64,000 nucleotides of DNA from Streptomyces camponoticapitis (GTDB lineage Bacteria; Actinomycetota; Actinomycetes; Streptomycetales; Streptomycetaceae). Positions 13,344-22,179 of this stretch are shown here, one piece after another. The notes below the pieces were generated by a model. That model was not told the origin of the DNA and did not search any database. It saw only the letters and a program-made list of their open reading frames with translations. Each line of letters opens with the position of its first letter. Within the stretch, counting starts at the first letter, position 1. The translations under genes were made by a program, and so were the position numbers. The DNA lies in assembly GCF_014646115.1 (NCBI RefSeq), contig NZ_BMMV01000013.1, positions 62,001 through 126,000 of the forward strand, read 5' to 3'.

Positions 13344-16238
13344 ATGACAGAGACGGCGAGCGGTCCGACGGCGCGAGGTTCCCGGAGCAAGGGAGCCAAG
13401 ACCGGCAAGGGCCTGCGTATCGAGCGAATCCACACGACCCCCGGCGTGCATCCGTACGACGAGGTGGTCTGGGAGCGCCGGGACGTCGTCATGACCAATT
13501 GGCGCGACGGGTCGGTCAACTTCGACCAGCGTGGCGTCGAGTTCCCCGGCTTCTGGTCGGTGAACGCGGTCAACATCGTCACCAGCAAGTACTTCCGCGG
13601 GGCCGTCGGCACGCCCCAGCGTGAGACGAGCCTCAGGCAGCTCATCGACCGGATCGTGAAGACGTACCGCAAGGCGGGCGAGGAGAACGCCTACTTCGCC
13701 TCGCCCGCGGACGCCGAGATCTTCGAGCACGAGCTGGCGTACGCCCTCCTGCACCAGATCTTCAGCTTCAACTCGCCGGTGTGGTTCAACGTCGGGACGC
13801 CTCAGCCCCAGCAGGTCTCGGCCTGCTTCATCCTGGCCGTCGACGACTCCATGGAGTCGATCCTCGACTGGTACAAGGAAGAGGGCATGATCTTCAAGGG
13901 CGGCTCCGGCGCCGGCCTGAACCTCTCGCGGATCCGTTCTTCCAAGGAGCTTCTCTCCTCGGGCGGCAACGCCTCGGGTCCCGTCTCCTTCATGCGCGGT
14001 GCCGACGCCTCCGCCGGGACGATCAAGTCCGGCGGCGCCACGCGCCGTGCGGCCAAGATGGTCATCCTCGACGTCGACCACCCCGACATCGAGAACTTCA
14101 TCGAGACCAAGGTGAAGGAAGAGGAGAAGATTCGCGCCCTTCGTGACGCGGGCTTCGACATGGACCTGGGCGGCGACGACATCACGTCCGTCCAGTACCA
14201 GAACGCCAACAACTCGGTCCGGGTGAACGACGAGTTCATGAAGGCCGTCGAGGCGGGGGGGAAGTTCGGACTTCGCGCCCGGATGACCGGTGAAGTCATC
14301 GAAGAGGTCGAGGCGAAGTCCCTCTTCCGCAAGATGGCCGAGGCCGCCTGGGCCTGCGCCGACCCCGGCATTCAGTACGACGACACGATCAACCAGTGGC
14401 ACACCTGCCCGGAATCCGGCCGGATCAACGGCTCGAACCCGTGCAGCGAGTACATGCACCTGGACAACACGTCATGCAATCTCGCCTCGTTGAACCTCAT
14501 GAAGTTCCTCAAGGACGACACCAAGGGAAACCAGTCCTTCGAGATCGACCGTTTCTCCAAGGTCGTCGAACTGGTCATCACGGCGATGGACATCTCCATC
14601 TGCTTCGCGGACTTCCCGACCCAGAAGATCGGCGAGAACACCCGCGCCTTCCGTCAGTTGGGTATCGGCTACGCCAACCTCGGCGCCCTGCTGATGGCGA
14701 CCGGTCACGCGTACGACAGTGACGGCGGGCGCGCGCTCGCCGGCGCGATCACCTCCCTGATGACGAGCACCTCGTACAAGCGCTCCGCCGAACTGGCCGC
14801 GGTCGTCGGTCCGTACGACGGCTACGCGCGCAACGCCGTGCCGCACCAGCGCGTCATGAAGCAGCACGCGGACGCCAACGGCGCGGCCGTGCACGTCGAC
14901 GACCTGGACAGCCCGATCTGGGCCGCGGCCACGGAGGCCTGGCAGGACGTCATCCGTCTCGGCGCCAAGAACGGCTTCCGCAACGCGCAGGCCTCGGTCA
15001 TCGCGCCCACCGGCACCATCGGTCTCGCGATGTCCTGCGACACGACGGGCCTTGAGCCCGACCTCGCGCTGGTCAAGTTCAAGAAGCTCGTCGGCGGCGG
15101 CTCGATGCAGATCGTGAACGGCACGGTGCCGCAGGCCCTGCGCCGCCTGGGCTACCAGGAGGAGCAGATCGAGGCGGTCGTCGCCCACATCGCCGAGAAC
15201 GGCAACGTGATCGACGCGCCCGGCCTCAAGCCCGAGCACTACTCGGTCTTCGACTGCGCGATGGGCGAGCGTTCCATCTCCGCGATGGGCCACGTCCGGA
15301 TGATGGCGGCGATCCAGCCGTGGATCTCCGGCGCGCTCTCCAAGACGGTGAACCTGCCGGAGACGGCCACCGTCGAGGACGTCGAGGAGGTCTACTTCCA
15401 GGCGTGGAAGCTCGGCGTCAAGGCGCTGGCGATCTACCGCGACAACTGCAAGGTCGGCCAGCCGCTCTCCGCGAAGAAGAAGGAACAGGTCGCGGAGAAG
15501 GCCGAGGACACGATCCGCCAGGCGGTCGAGAAGGTCGTCGAGTACCGCCCCGTACGGATGCGCCTGCCCAAGGGGCGCCCCGGCATCACCACGTCCTTCA
15601 CGGTGGGCGGCGCCGAGGGTTACATGACGGCGAACTCCTACCCGGACGACGGGCTCGGCGAGGTCTTCCTGAAGATGTCCAAGCAGGGGTCGACCCTCGC
15701 GGGCATGATGGACGCCTTCTCGATCGCGGTGTCGGTGGGACTTCAGTACGGCGTCCCGCTGGAGACGTACGTCTCGAAGTTCACGAACATGCGCTTCGAG
15801 CCGGCCGGTATGACGGACGACCCGGACGTGCGGCTCGCCCAGTCGATCGTGGACTACATTTTCCGTCGGCTGGCGCTGGACTTCCTCCCGTTCGAGACGC
15901 GTTCGGCCCTCGGGATCCACTCGGCGGACGAGCGCCAGCGTCACCTGGAGACCGGCTCGTACGAGCCCTCCCTGGAGGACGAGGGACTGGACGCGGACAG
16001 CCTGGTGCAGTCCACCCCGCGCCCGGTGGAGCCGCTGAAGTCGGTGGGCCCGAGGGTGACGTCGAACGCGGGGGAGGCGCCGGCTCCCAAGCAGGCGCAC
16101 ACCTCGGCCGAACTGGTCGAGATGCAACTCGGTATCAGCGCCGACGCGCCGCTCTGCTTCTCGTGCGGCACCAAGATGCAGCGGGCGGGGTCCTGCTACA
16201 TCTGCGAGGGCTGCGGGTCGACGAGCGGCTGCAGCTGA
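13344..16238 (+). CDS. nrdJ: Vitamin B12-dependent ribonucleotide reductase (class II)
   Basis: A 964-residue adenosylcobalamin-dependent reductase converting ribonucleotides to deoxyribonucleotides without oxygen. ATG at 13344 is chosen because GGGAGGC precedes it and the N-terminus MTETASGP with its basic linker matches Streptomyces NrdJ as I recall; the longer frame from 13131 would run through the palindrome cluster. Visible features include redox cysteines in SACFILAVDD and TSCNLASLNL, the active-site NPCSEYMHL (Asn-x-Cys-x-Glu) and RNAQASVIAPTGTIG. The C-terminus is a Cys-rich zinc motif (CFSCGTKMQRAGSCYICEGC) thought to re-reduce the active site. It follows nrdR by 252 bp, and a terminator lies downstream. 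Confidence 0.97.
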   Translation: MTETASGPTARGSRSKGAKTGKGLRIERIHTTPGVHPYDEVVWERRDVVMTNWRDGSVNFDQRGVEFPGFWSVNAVNIVTSKYFRGAVGTPQRETSLRQLIDRIVKTYRKAGEENAYFASPADAEIFEHELAYALLHQIFSFNSPVWFNVGTPQPQQVSACFILAVDDSMESILDWYKEEGMIFKGGSGAGLNLSRIRSSKELLSSGGNASGPVSFMRGADASAGTIKSGGATRRAAKMVILDVDHPDIENFIETKVKEEEKIRALRDAGFDMDLGGDDITSVQYQNANNSVRVNDEFMKAVEAGGKFGLRARMTGEVIEEVEAKSLFRKMAEAAWACADPGIQYDDTINQWHTCPESGRINGSNPCSEYMHLDNTSCNLASLNLMKFLKDDTKGNQSFEIDRFSKVVELVITAMDISICFADFPTQKIGENTRAFRQLGIGYANLGALLMATGHAYDSDGGRALAGAITSLMTSTSYKRSAELAAVVGPYDGYARNAVPHQRVMKQHADANGAAVHVDDLDSPIWAAATEAWQDVIRLGAKNGFRNAQASVIAPTGTIGLAMSCDTTGLEPDLALVKFKKLVGGGSMQIVNGTVPQALRRLGYQEEQIEAVVAHIAENGNVIDAPGLKPEHYSVFDCAMGERSISAMGHVRMMAAIQPWISGALSKTVNLPETATVEDVEEVYFQAWKLGVKALAIYRDNCKVGQPLSAKKKEQVAEKAEDTIRQAVEKVVEYRPVRMRLPKGRPGITTSFTVGGAEGYMTANSYPDDGLGEVFLKMSKQGSTLAGMMDAFSIAVSVGLQYGVPLETYVSKFTNMRFEPAGMTDDPDVRLAQSIVDYIFRRLALDFLPFETRSALGIHSADERQRHLETGSYEPSLEDEGLDADSLVQSTPRPVEPLKSVGPRVTSNAGEAPAPKQAHTSAELVEMQLGISADAPLCFSCGTKMQRAGSCYICEGCGSTSGCS

Positions 16239-16304
16239 GACTGAGCGCAATCGCGTCGAGTGCACCACTCGGCAGACGCTCATCTGACGAGTAACCCCTG
16301 ATGG

Positions 16305-16336
16305 AAAGGGCGTCGGCTTCGCGCCGGCGCCCTTTT
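16305..16336 (+). terminator. Intrinsic terminator after nrdJ
   Basis: AAAGGGCG pairs with CGCCCTTT, and an inner CGGC/GCCG pair closes around TTCGC. The 3' arm ends in TTTT. It lies 67 bp after the nrdJ stop. Confidence 0.8.
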
Positions 16337-16446
16337 CGCGTAGCGGCCCGCGCGTCACCGGCGCTTCCCGGCCGGCGGGTCCGGTCCGGAGCGGCCCAGA
16401 ATGCCCCCACTCGGAGAAGGGCTTCGGCCTGACCGCGAAAAGGTGT

Positions 16447-16469
16447 ATTTTAGTGTTGACTATAAAAAT
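16447..16469. promoter_or_regulatory. Candidate TetR operator in front of the tetR gene
   Basis: An AT-rich island reads ATTTTAGTG, four bases, then CTATAAAAAT. It is an imperfect inverted repeat sharing TTTTAGTG with the perfect palindrome at 17220-17241 before the SDR gene. It is 24 bp from the tetR start, where binding would repress the regulator itself. Confidence 0.65.
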
Positions 16470-16492
16470 AGGGGCGGGGATCGGAGGCGATC

Positions 16493-17095
16493 ATGGCTGG
16501 GGGAAGGCCGCGCAGTTTCGACAGTGACACGGCCCTTGACCGGGCCCTGGAGGTGTTCTGGCGCCAGGGTTATGAAGGCACCGGGATCACCGAGCTGACA
16601 AAGGTGATGGGCATCAACAACGCCCCCAGCCTGTACAACGCCTTCGGAAGCAAGGAGCAGCTGTTCCGGAAGGTGCTGGACCGGTACGCCGAGGGGCCGG
16701 CGCGGTATATCGGTGAGGCATTCGACCAGCCGACGGCTCGGGCGACCGTGGAGGCGCTCCTGCACGGCGCGGCGGACGCCACGACGCGGCCCGACAGTCC
16801 ACGTGGCTGCATCACGGTGCAGGGGGCCCTGGCGTGCTCGCCGGACGCGGAGCCCGCACGCGAGGAGCTGACCGCACGCCGGGCCGCCGGTGAGGTCGCC
16901 CTGCGCGGACGCCTGGAGCAGGCGGCCAGTGGCGGGGAGCTTCCGGCAGGTGCTGACGCCGATGTTCTCGCGCGCTACTTCACCACCATTTACCAGGGCA
17001 TCGCCGTACAGGCCGCCGGTGGAGCGACCCGGGAGCAGCTGCATCAGGTCGTGGACACGGCCATGACCGTCTGGCCGCGACCGACCGACGCCTGA
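16493..17095 (+). CDS. TetR/AcrR family transcriptional regulator
   Basis: A 200-residue repressor. The N-terminal helix-turn-helix covers about 8-55: SDTALDRALEVFWRQGYEGTG, then ITELTKVMGINNAPSLYNAFGSKEQLF. A TetR_C-like ligand domain follows, including RGCITVQGALA as seen in the AcrR/NemR-like group. The regulator is followed by a GC-rich terminator hairpin and then an SDR gene whose promoter carries the same TTTTAGTG palindrome found in front of this gene. Inference: it represses both itself and the SDR/oxidoreductase pair, and is released by a small electrophile or quinone-like compound. The ligand is unknown. Confidence 0.9.
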   Translation: MAGGRPRSFDSDTALDRALEVFWRQGYEGTGITELTKVMGINNAPSLYNAFGSKEQLFRKVLDRYAEGPARYIGEAFDQPTARATVEALLHGAADATTRPDSPRGCITVQGALACSPDAEPAREELTARRAAGEVALRGRLEQAASGGELPAGADADVLARYFTTIYQGIAVQAAGGATREQLHQVVDTAMTVWPRPTDA

Positions 17096-17113
17096 CCGCG
17101 CACTCCGCGCCCG

Positions 17114-17140
17114 CCCCACCCCGCGCGCGCCGGGGTGGGG
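17114..17140 (+). terminator. Terminator after tetR
   Basis: CCCCACCCCG pairs perfectly with CGGGGTGGGG around a 7-nt loop, 18 bp past the tetR stop. It separates tetR from the SDR transcription unit. Confidence 0.7.
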
Positions 17141-17193
17141 CCCGCCTGTCCGGTCGGCGGCGCCTTCGACCGGGGACCCGCAACTCGATTCAG

Positions 17194-17241
17194 TTGACAT
17201 GGGCCCTCTGGCGTCATAGTTTTTTAGTGACCACTAAAAAA
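17194..17241 (+). promoter_or_regulatory. Promoter with overlapping palindromic operator for the SDR gene
   Basis: A -35 TTGACA at 17194-17199 is followed about 17 bp later by TAGTTT as a possible -10. The perfect inverted repeat with arms TTTTTTAGTG (17220-17229) and CACTAAAAAA (17232-17241) starts inside that -10. A protein on the palindrome would block the polymerase. The arm sequence recurs before the neighbouring tetR gene. Confidence 0.75.
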
Positions 17242-17319
17242 CGCGTAGGCGGGTCTGCGTGGACGGCTGTCGGCCGTCCGCCGGACCTCGCCCGCATCTC
17301 ACCGAGGAGCACACCCGCC

Positions 17320-18069
17320 ATGGGACAACTGGAAGGCAAGACAGCCGTCGTGACCGGAGGCACCAGCGGGATCGGCCTGGCCGCCGCTGAGCGTTTCGCC
17401 GCGGAGGGCGCGCACGTCTTCGTCACCGGCCGCCGCCAGGACGCGCTCGACGCCGCGGTGGCCAGGATCGGCCCCAACGCCACAGGCGTCCGCGGCGACG
17501 TGGCCGTCCTGGCCGACCTGGACCGGCTCTACGAGGCCGTGGAGCGGCAGAACCGACGTATAGACGTGCTGTACGCCAACGCGGGCGGCGGCGAGTTCGC
17601 CACCCTGGAGCAGGTCACCGAGAAGCACTTCGACGAGACCTTCGCCGGCAACACCAAGGGCATGCTGTTCACGGTCCAGAAGGCTCTGCCACTGCTCAAC
17701 GACGGCGCCTCCGTCATCCTGCAGTCCTCCAACGCCGCCACCCTCGGCAACGAGGCGTTCGGCGTCTACGCGGCCTCCAAAGCGGCCGTGCGTTCCTTCG
17801 CCCGCACCTGGGCCGCCGAACTCAAGGGCCGCTCGATCCGGGTCAACGCCATCAGCCCCGGCACCATCGACACCCCCGGCATCGACGGCCTCGCCCCCGA
17901 CCAGGAGCAGGCCGACCAGCTCAAGTCCTTCATGGCGGGCACCATCCCGATGGGACGCATCGGGGCCCCCGACGAGGTGGCAAGCGCCGCGCTTTTCCTC
18001 GCCTCGGACCAGAGCACCTACATCACCGGCATCGACCTCTTCGTCGACGGCGGCCGCAACCAGATCTAG
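17320..18069 (+). CDS. Short-chain dehydrogenase/reductase
   Basis: A 249-residue classical SDR that oxidises or reduces hydroxyl/carbonyl substrates with NAD(P). ATG at 17320 has GAGGAG at 17304-17309. The cofactor motif TGGTSGIGLA is at about 12-21, NAG-type ANAGGGEFA lies near 85, the catalytic Ser is in ILQSSNAAT, and YAASKAA supplies Tyr and Lys. The C-terminus ITGIDLFVDGGRNQI is the usual SDR ending. It lies downstream of the operator shared with tetR, and a luciferase-like oxidoreductase follows 90 bp later, suggesting co-regulated redox chemistry. The substrate cannot be predicted. Confidence 0.92.
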   Translation: MGQLEGKTAVVTGGTSGIGLAAAERFAAEGAHVFVTGRRQDALDAAVARIGPNATGVRGDVAVLADLDRLYEAVERQNRRIDVLYANAGGGEFATLEQVTEKHFDETFAGNTKGMLFTVQKALPLLNDGASVILQSSNAATLGNEAFGVYAASKAAVRSFARTWAAELKGRSIRVNAISPGTIDTPGIDGLAPDQEQADQLKSFMAGTIPMGRIGAPDEVASAALFLASDQSTYITGIDLFVDGGRNQI

Positions 18070-18159
18070 GCACCGCGCGCCCCCTCCCCGGACCGGAAGC
18101 CGAGCACCCGGCCAGGGAGGGGGGCGGGCGGCCCCGACCTCACCGACAGGACACACGCA

Positions 18160-19017
18160 ATGCAGCTGGGACAGACGGGCGTCTGGAGCATCGAACTGCG
18201 GACGGCGGACCCGCACGAGATCACCGACGCCGCGACCGAACTCGACGAACTGGGCTGGGGAGCCCTGTGGATCCCGGGTCTGGGAGGCGGCGACATCCTC
18301 GCCGACTCGCAACGGCTCCTGCGGGCCACGCGCGTGGCGAAGGTGGCCGTGGGCGTCGCGAGCATCTGGCGCCACCGGGCGGCGGACATGGCAGCAGGCC
18401 ATACGCGCCTCCAGAACACCTACGGCCGCAGGCACATGCCGGGTCTCGGTGTCAGTGACCCCGCCGCCGCGCGAGATGCCGGGCGCCCGTACCGTCCGCT
18501 GGCCGACATGGGCGCGTACCTCGACCAACTCGACACCGCGCCCGCACCGGTACCGCCGACGGAACGGCTGATGGCCGCACTCGGCCCCAGGATGACCGAC
18601 CTCGCGGGACGACGCACCGCCGGCGTCCATCCCTTCATGGTCACCCCGGAATACACCGCCGCGGCGCGGGACCAACTGGGCGAGGGCCCTCTCATCGCGC
18701 CCTACCAGGCGGTCGTCCTCGAACGCGACCCCGACAAGGCGCGCACAGCGGCACGCGAGTTCCTCCAGGTGTTCCTCGGCATGGACCACTACGCCCGGAG
18801 CCTGCTCCGCCAGGGGTTCACCGAGGAAGACCTCACCCACGGGGGAAGCGACCGCCTCATCGACACCGTCGTGGCCTGGGGAGACACGGAGGCCATCGGC
18901 GCACGCGTACGCGCCCACCACCGGGCCGGCGCCGACCACGTCTGCCTGCACGTCGTGGGAGCGGGCCCGGCCATGCCCCTCGCGCAATGGCGAGAGCTCG
19001 CCACGCTCAACTCCTGA
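18160..19017 (+). CDS. LLM-class F420-dependent oxidoreductase (TIGR03620-like)
   Basis: A 285-residue luciferase-like TIM-barrel protein. The N-terminus QTGVWSIELRTADP with ELDELGWGALWIPGLGGGDI, then VAVGVASIWRHRA and LGVSDPAAARDAGRPYRPLADM, resembles the short mycobacterial/actinobacterial F420-dependent group (TIGR03620). These enzymes transfer hydride from reduced F420, or more rarely FMN. It is probably co-transcribed with the upstream SDR and ends opposite the TerD gene across a strong terminator. The substrate is unknown. Confidence 0.85.
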   Translation: MQLGQTGVWSIELRTADPHEITDAATELDELGWGALWIPGLGGGDILADSQRLLRATRVAKVAVGVASIWRHRAADMAAGHTRLQNTYGRRHMPGLGVSDPAAARDAGRPYRPLADMGAYLDQLDTAPAPVPPTERLMAALGPRMTDLAGRRTAGVHPFMVTPEYTAAARDQLGEGPLIAPYQAVVLERDPDKARTAAREFLQVFLGMDHYARSLLRQGFTEEDLTHGGSDRLIDTVVAWGDTEAIGARVRAHHRAGADHVCLHVVGAGPAMPLAQWRELATLNS

Positions 19018-19043
19018 CGCCAGGGGCAGCTCCACCGGACGAG

Positions 19044-19071
19044 GCCGGGGCGGGGCCCGCCCCGCCCCGGC
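19044..19071. terminator. Bidirectional terminator between LLM and TerD genes
   Basis: GCCGGGGCGGGGC pairs perfectly with GCCCCGCCCCGGC with only CC between the arms (the tip must open). It lies between convergent genes. Confidence 0.75.
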
Positions 19072-19085
19072 GCCCACCGTCGCCC

Positions 19086-19613
19086 TCAGATTCCGCCCAT
19101 CTCTTCGGTGAACTCCTGCGGGTCGGCGTCGAAGGCCCGGAACGCCGGATGGAAGTCCCACTTCCCCAGCTCGTCCCTGGTGAACTCGGCGATCGTCGCC
19201 GCCGTCGAGCCGGGGGCCTCGGTGAAGTCGCTCGCCGTCAGCTCCGCGAGACCTTCGAGGACGCGGACCGTCGGGCGCGATATGTCGGCGAATGTGCGGC
19301 GCCCCTCGCGCTGCTGGATGACGACTCCGACGATCACGCGTACGTAGTCCGCGTTCAGCCGGTCGAGCTCCAGCTTCATCACCTCGTCGGCGCCGAAGCC
19401 CTGGCCCGTGCGGCTCTCCCTCTCCAGGATGATCGTCCCGTCGGGGGAGCGGCTGTCGAAGTGCACCAGATACGCAGGTCGGTTGCTCGGGCTGTCCGCC
19501 TTGTACGTGGCGGCCACGATGTCCAGGTCGTGCGGTGGCCGGCCCAGTTCGCTGGGATCCCATTTGAGGACGACCTCGATTTTCTGGACCCCCCTGTTGA
19601 GACTTCTGCTCAC
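19086..19613 (-). CDS. TerD-family stress protein
   Basis: A 175-residue TerD-domain protein, a calcium-binding fold linked to tellurite, phage or general stress responses. GTG at 19613 is preceded by GGAGGG, 8 nt away. Motifs: KIEVVLKWDPSELG, DLDIVAATYKAD, YLVHFDSRSPDGTIILERESRTGQG and EVMKLELDRLNADYVRVIVGV, followed by a shorter C-terminal part than the classic repeat. It stands alone; no TerB, TerC or other Ter gene is nearby. Its exact role is unknown. Confidence 0.88.
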   Translation of the reverse strand: MSRSLNRGVQKIEVVLKWDPSELGRPPHDLDIVAATYKADSPSNRPAYLVHFDSRSPDGTIILERESRTGQGFGADEVMKLELDRLNADYVRVIVGVVIQQREGRRTFADISRPTVRVLEGLAELTASDFTEAPGSTAATIAEFTRDELGKWDFHPAFRAFDADPQEFTEEMGGI

Positions 19614-19755
19614 TGGTCATCCCTCCGTACGTCCAACATCACTGGCCGCAAGGCTAGTCGGCGGGACCGACAACGCACCTCCGGTAATGGCGAGTTGACG
19701 CCACTTGGCCATGATTCGCCACCCGGCACCCGCCGACGGTCCTCGGCCTGCGGAC

Positions 19756-20721
19756 TCAGTGAGGGATGCGGCGGGGCGCCCGCGTGCGGACCTCCTCGCG
19801 GAAGAGCTCGATGGCACTGCTCACCTGACGGATCAGATGCGTGTTCTCGATACGGTCGAGATACAGGCAGCGACGCGCGACGCCCTCCAGTTCGAAGGCG
19901 AAACAGAGCGACATCAGCGGATTGACGAACAGCTCGCTGCCCCGGGTGCGGGAGGTGAACTGGACGTTCCCGAAAGAGCCCTGGACCGCCGCCGCTATGG
20001 ACCCGTTCACGATGCTCGGATGCTCCGGCGTGCACTCCTGCGCGTGCGCCACCGCGTCCACGAACAGCGCGCCCTCGCGCGTCGATCGGGGCACGGAGAA
20101 GGCGCCGAGATACGCGCCGTCCCGTTCGAGCGCGGCGATGTTCTCCAGTACGAGCCCATGGCTCACCCCGTGATACGCGTCGACCCCGAAGCCCACCGAG
20201 ACGATCAGCCGCTCCGGTCCGTCGATCCCGGCCAGCGCGGCGACGCTGGTCAGATCCTCCTCCGGCGTCCCCAGCCCCGACTCGTCTCCGCGCATGAGGA
20301 TGTCCGTGCCGCCGTCGACCAGCACCACGGCGTCGACGTCGTACCGCTCGATCAGCGCCCGGTAGGCCGCCCGCAGCGGCTGCACGCCGACACGGCCGAA
20401 AGCGTGCACCGTGCTCGGGTACCGGTGCAGCGCCAGCCACTGCGCGAGGGTGCGCTCGGGGAAGTACGCCTGGTGCGGCGCCGTCTCCGGCGTGACGACC
20501 GCGACGTCGGGGGCGAGCCAGGAGTCCGGCGGCAGCCCTTCGACGGCGCTGAACGACAGGTTGGCGAGCTGTACCCGCTTGCCCTGGTGGAGGAGGGACA
20601 GCGCCACCGGCAGCCCCGCGTAGATGTCGAATCCGCCGCCCGCCCCCGCCACGAGCACGCTCTCGGCGGACTCCAGACGGGTGAAGAGCGGGTTGGCGTG
20701 CAGGGCTGTCATGTCGATCAT
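19756..20721 (-). CDS. DUF1152 domain protein
   Basis: A 321-residue protein (318 if the second in-frame ATG at 20712 is used; neither has a clear ribosome site). The N-terminal SVLVAGAGGGFDIYAGLPVAL looks like a glycine-rich nucleotide-binding loop. VVLVDGGTDILMRGDESGLGTPEEDL and VSVGFGVDAYHGVSHG are the DUF1152 hallmarks. The function of the family is not known to me; the Gly/Asp-rich motifs suggest a nucleotide- or metal-dependent enzyme. It is divergent from the YdbC-like gene across 66 bp. Confidence 0.82.
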   Translation of the reverse strand: MIDMTALHANPLFTRLESAESVLVAGAGGGFDIYAGLPVALSLLHQGKRVQLANLSFSAVEGLPPDSWLAPDVAVVTPETAPHQAYFPERTLAQWLALHRYPSTVHAFGRVGVQPLRAAYRALIERYDVDAVVLVDGGTDILMRGDESGLGTPEEDLTSVAALAGIDGPERLIVSVGFGVDAYHGVSHGLVLENIAALERDGAYLGAFSVPRSTREGALFVDAVAHAQECTPEHPSIVNGSIAAAVQGSFGNVQFTSRTRGSELFVNPLMSLCFAFELEGVARRCLYLDRIENTHLIRQVSSAIELFREEVRTRAPRRIPH

Positions 20722-20787
20722 TGTGCGGCTCGGACCAGGCTGCCCGGAGCGTGACCTGGGCCACGTTCGGCCCCGTACGATGGCGCG

Positions 20788-21393
20788 GTGCTGGTCAAGT
20801 GGATTCGCTGCACGGTGACAGACCGACGTGGTTTCGAACGGGGGCAGCGCAAGTGGGCGGGGCTGCTCGGTGAGCCGGGATTCCGGGGGCAGGGCGGGGG
20901 GTGGAGCAGAGGGCGGCCGGGGGTGGCGCACATCTTCGCCTTCTGGGAGAGCCGGGCCTTCTACGACTCCTTCATGGCGCGCTCCCACGACCGGCTGGCG
21001 GCGGCACAGTCGGGCACGTTCAGGGACGCCCAGGCCAAGCTCTTCGACTACCGCTTCGATGTGAAGACGGGTTTCGAGCCGAAGTTCACCGACGCCGACG
21101 TGGTCCGGATCGCGCACTGCAAGGTGCGCGAGGAGCGTGTCGAGCACTTCGCGCTGATGCAGGAGAAGGTCTGGAATCCGGCGATGGCCGGCTCGCCGGG
21201 GATGGTGCGCGGGGTGTTCGGGGACGCCCCGGGCAACGAGTTCCTGGTGCTCTCGATGTGGCAGTCGGCCGCCGAACACGGCAAGTACCGGATCGAGCGC
21301 GTCGAGCGGCTGTCGCTCCGCGCTCAGACCGCCGCCGACGTCGCGGCGCTGGCGGGCGATGTCGTCCAGCTCGAACCTGGCTGGACGGTCTAG
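20788..21393 (+). CDS. YdbC/DUF4937-like protein, probably leaderless
   Basis: A 201-residue protein made of two similar ferredoxin-like halves. Each has a tryptophan/arginine start and a HIFAFWES or LVLSMWQS strand, as in antibiotic-monooxygenase-like dimeric barrels. The N-terminus MLVKWIRCTVTDRRGFERGQRKW matches the YdbC/DUF4937 group. GTG at 20788 follows a -10 hexamer TACGAT (20776-20781) by 6 nt, so transcription probably starts at the start codon itself. Its function is unknown. Confidence 0.75.
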   Translation: MLVKWIRCTVTDRRGFERGQRKWAGLLGEPGFRGQGGGWSRGRPGVAHIFAFWESRAFYDSFMARSHDRLAAAQSGTFRDAQAKLFDYRFDVKTGFEPKFTDADVVRIAHCKVREERVEHFALMQEKVWNPAMAGSPGMVRGVFGDAPGNEFLVLSMWQSAAEHGKYRIERVERLSLRAQTAADVAALAGDVVQLEPGWTV

Positions 21394-21507
21394 GTGTATT
21401 GACCCGGAGGGTTGTTGACGCGGGCGGCCGGTGCCCGCACGGCGCGCGTACGGCGTGACGCAGGGGGTCGTCGCCCCGTCCGGAACCGCGCGATCTAGGG
21501 TCGAGCC

Positions 21508-22167
21508 ATGGTGAGACCGCGACGTATCGTCCTAGTCCGGCACGGCGAGTCGGAAGGCAACTCCGACGACACGGTGTACGAACGGGAGCCCGACCACTCC
21601 CTGAGGCTCACCGACAACGGACGGCGCCAGGCCGAGGAGGCGGGCGCACGGCTGCGCGAGGAGTTCGGCCAGGAGCGGGTGAGCGTGTACGTGTCGCCCT
21701 ACCGCCGAACCCACGAGACGTTCCGCGCCTTCGGCCTCGACCCGGATCTGGTGCGGGTACGCGAGGAGCCCCGGCTGCGCGAACAGGACTGGGGCAACTG
21801 GCAGGACCCCGAGGACGTACGGCTCCAGAAGGCGTACCGCGACGCGTACGGGCACTTCTTCTACCGCTTCGCCCAGGGCGAGTCCGGCGCCGACGTGTAC
21901 GACCGGGTCGACGCCTTCCTGGAGAGCCTGCACCGCAGCTTCGAGGCCGCCGACCATCCCCCCAACGTTCTGCTGATCACCCACGGTCTGACCATGCGCC
22001 TCTTCTGCATGCGCTGGTTCCACTGGTCCGTCGCCGAGTTCGAGTCGCTGTCCAATCCCGGCAACGGGGAGTCCCGGACACTGCTGCTCGGCGAGGACGG
22101 GCGGTACACCCTGGACCGCCCTTTCGAGCGCTGGCGGACCCCGAAGCCGTACGGCGTCACCGGTTAG
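21508..22167 (+). CDS. Histidine phosphatase family protein, probably leaderless
   Basis: A 219-residue phosphoglycerate-mutase-like phosphatase. The catalytic RHGESEGN is at residues 11-18. YVSPYRRTHETF supplies the arginine pair, EQDWGNWQ the family motif and LITHGLTMRLF the second histidine. The substrate could be a phosphosugar or another phosphomonoester. A TAGGGT -10 (21496-21501) sits 6 nt before the ATG, implying a leaderless mRNA. The next gene starts 12 bp after the stop and is probably co-transcribed. Confidence 0.92.
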   Translation: MVRPRRIVLVRHGESEGNSDDTVYEREPDHSLRLTDNGRRQAEEAGARLREEFGQERVSVYVSPYRRTHETFRAFGLDPDLVRVREEPRLREQDWGNWQDPEDVRLQKAYRDAYGHFFYRFAQGESGADVYDRVDAFLESLHRSFEAADHPPNVLLITHGLTMRLFCMRWFHWSVAEFESLSNPGNGESRTLLLGEDGRYTLDRPFERWRTPKPYGVTG

Positions 22168-22179
22168 AGTGAGGGGGCG

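Noticed and set aside
16239..16492. tRNA or small RNA after nrdJ
   Set aside because: The only structure is an intrinsic terminator; no cloverleaf or conserved anticodon arm.
17299..19620. 773-codon minus-strand open frame over the SDR and LLM genes
   Set aside because: Shadow of two well-recognised plus-strand genes; no motif and no credible ribosome site.
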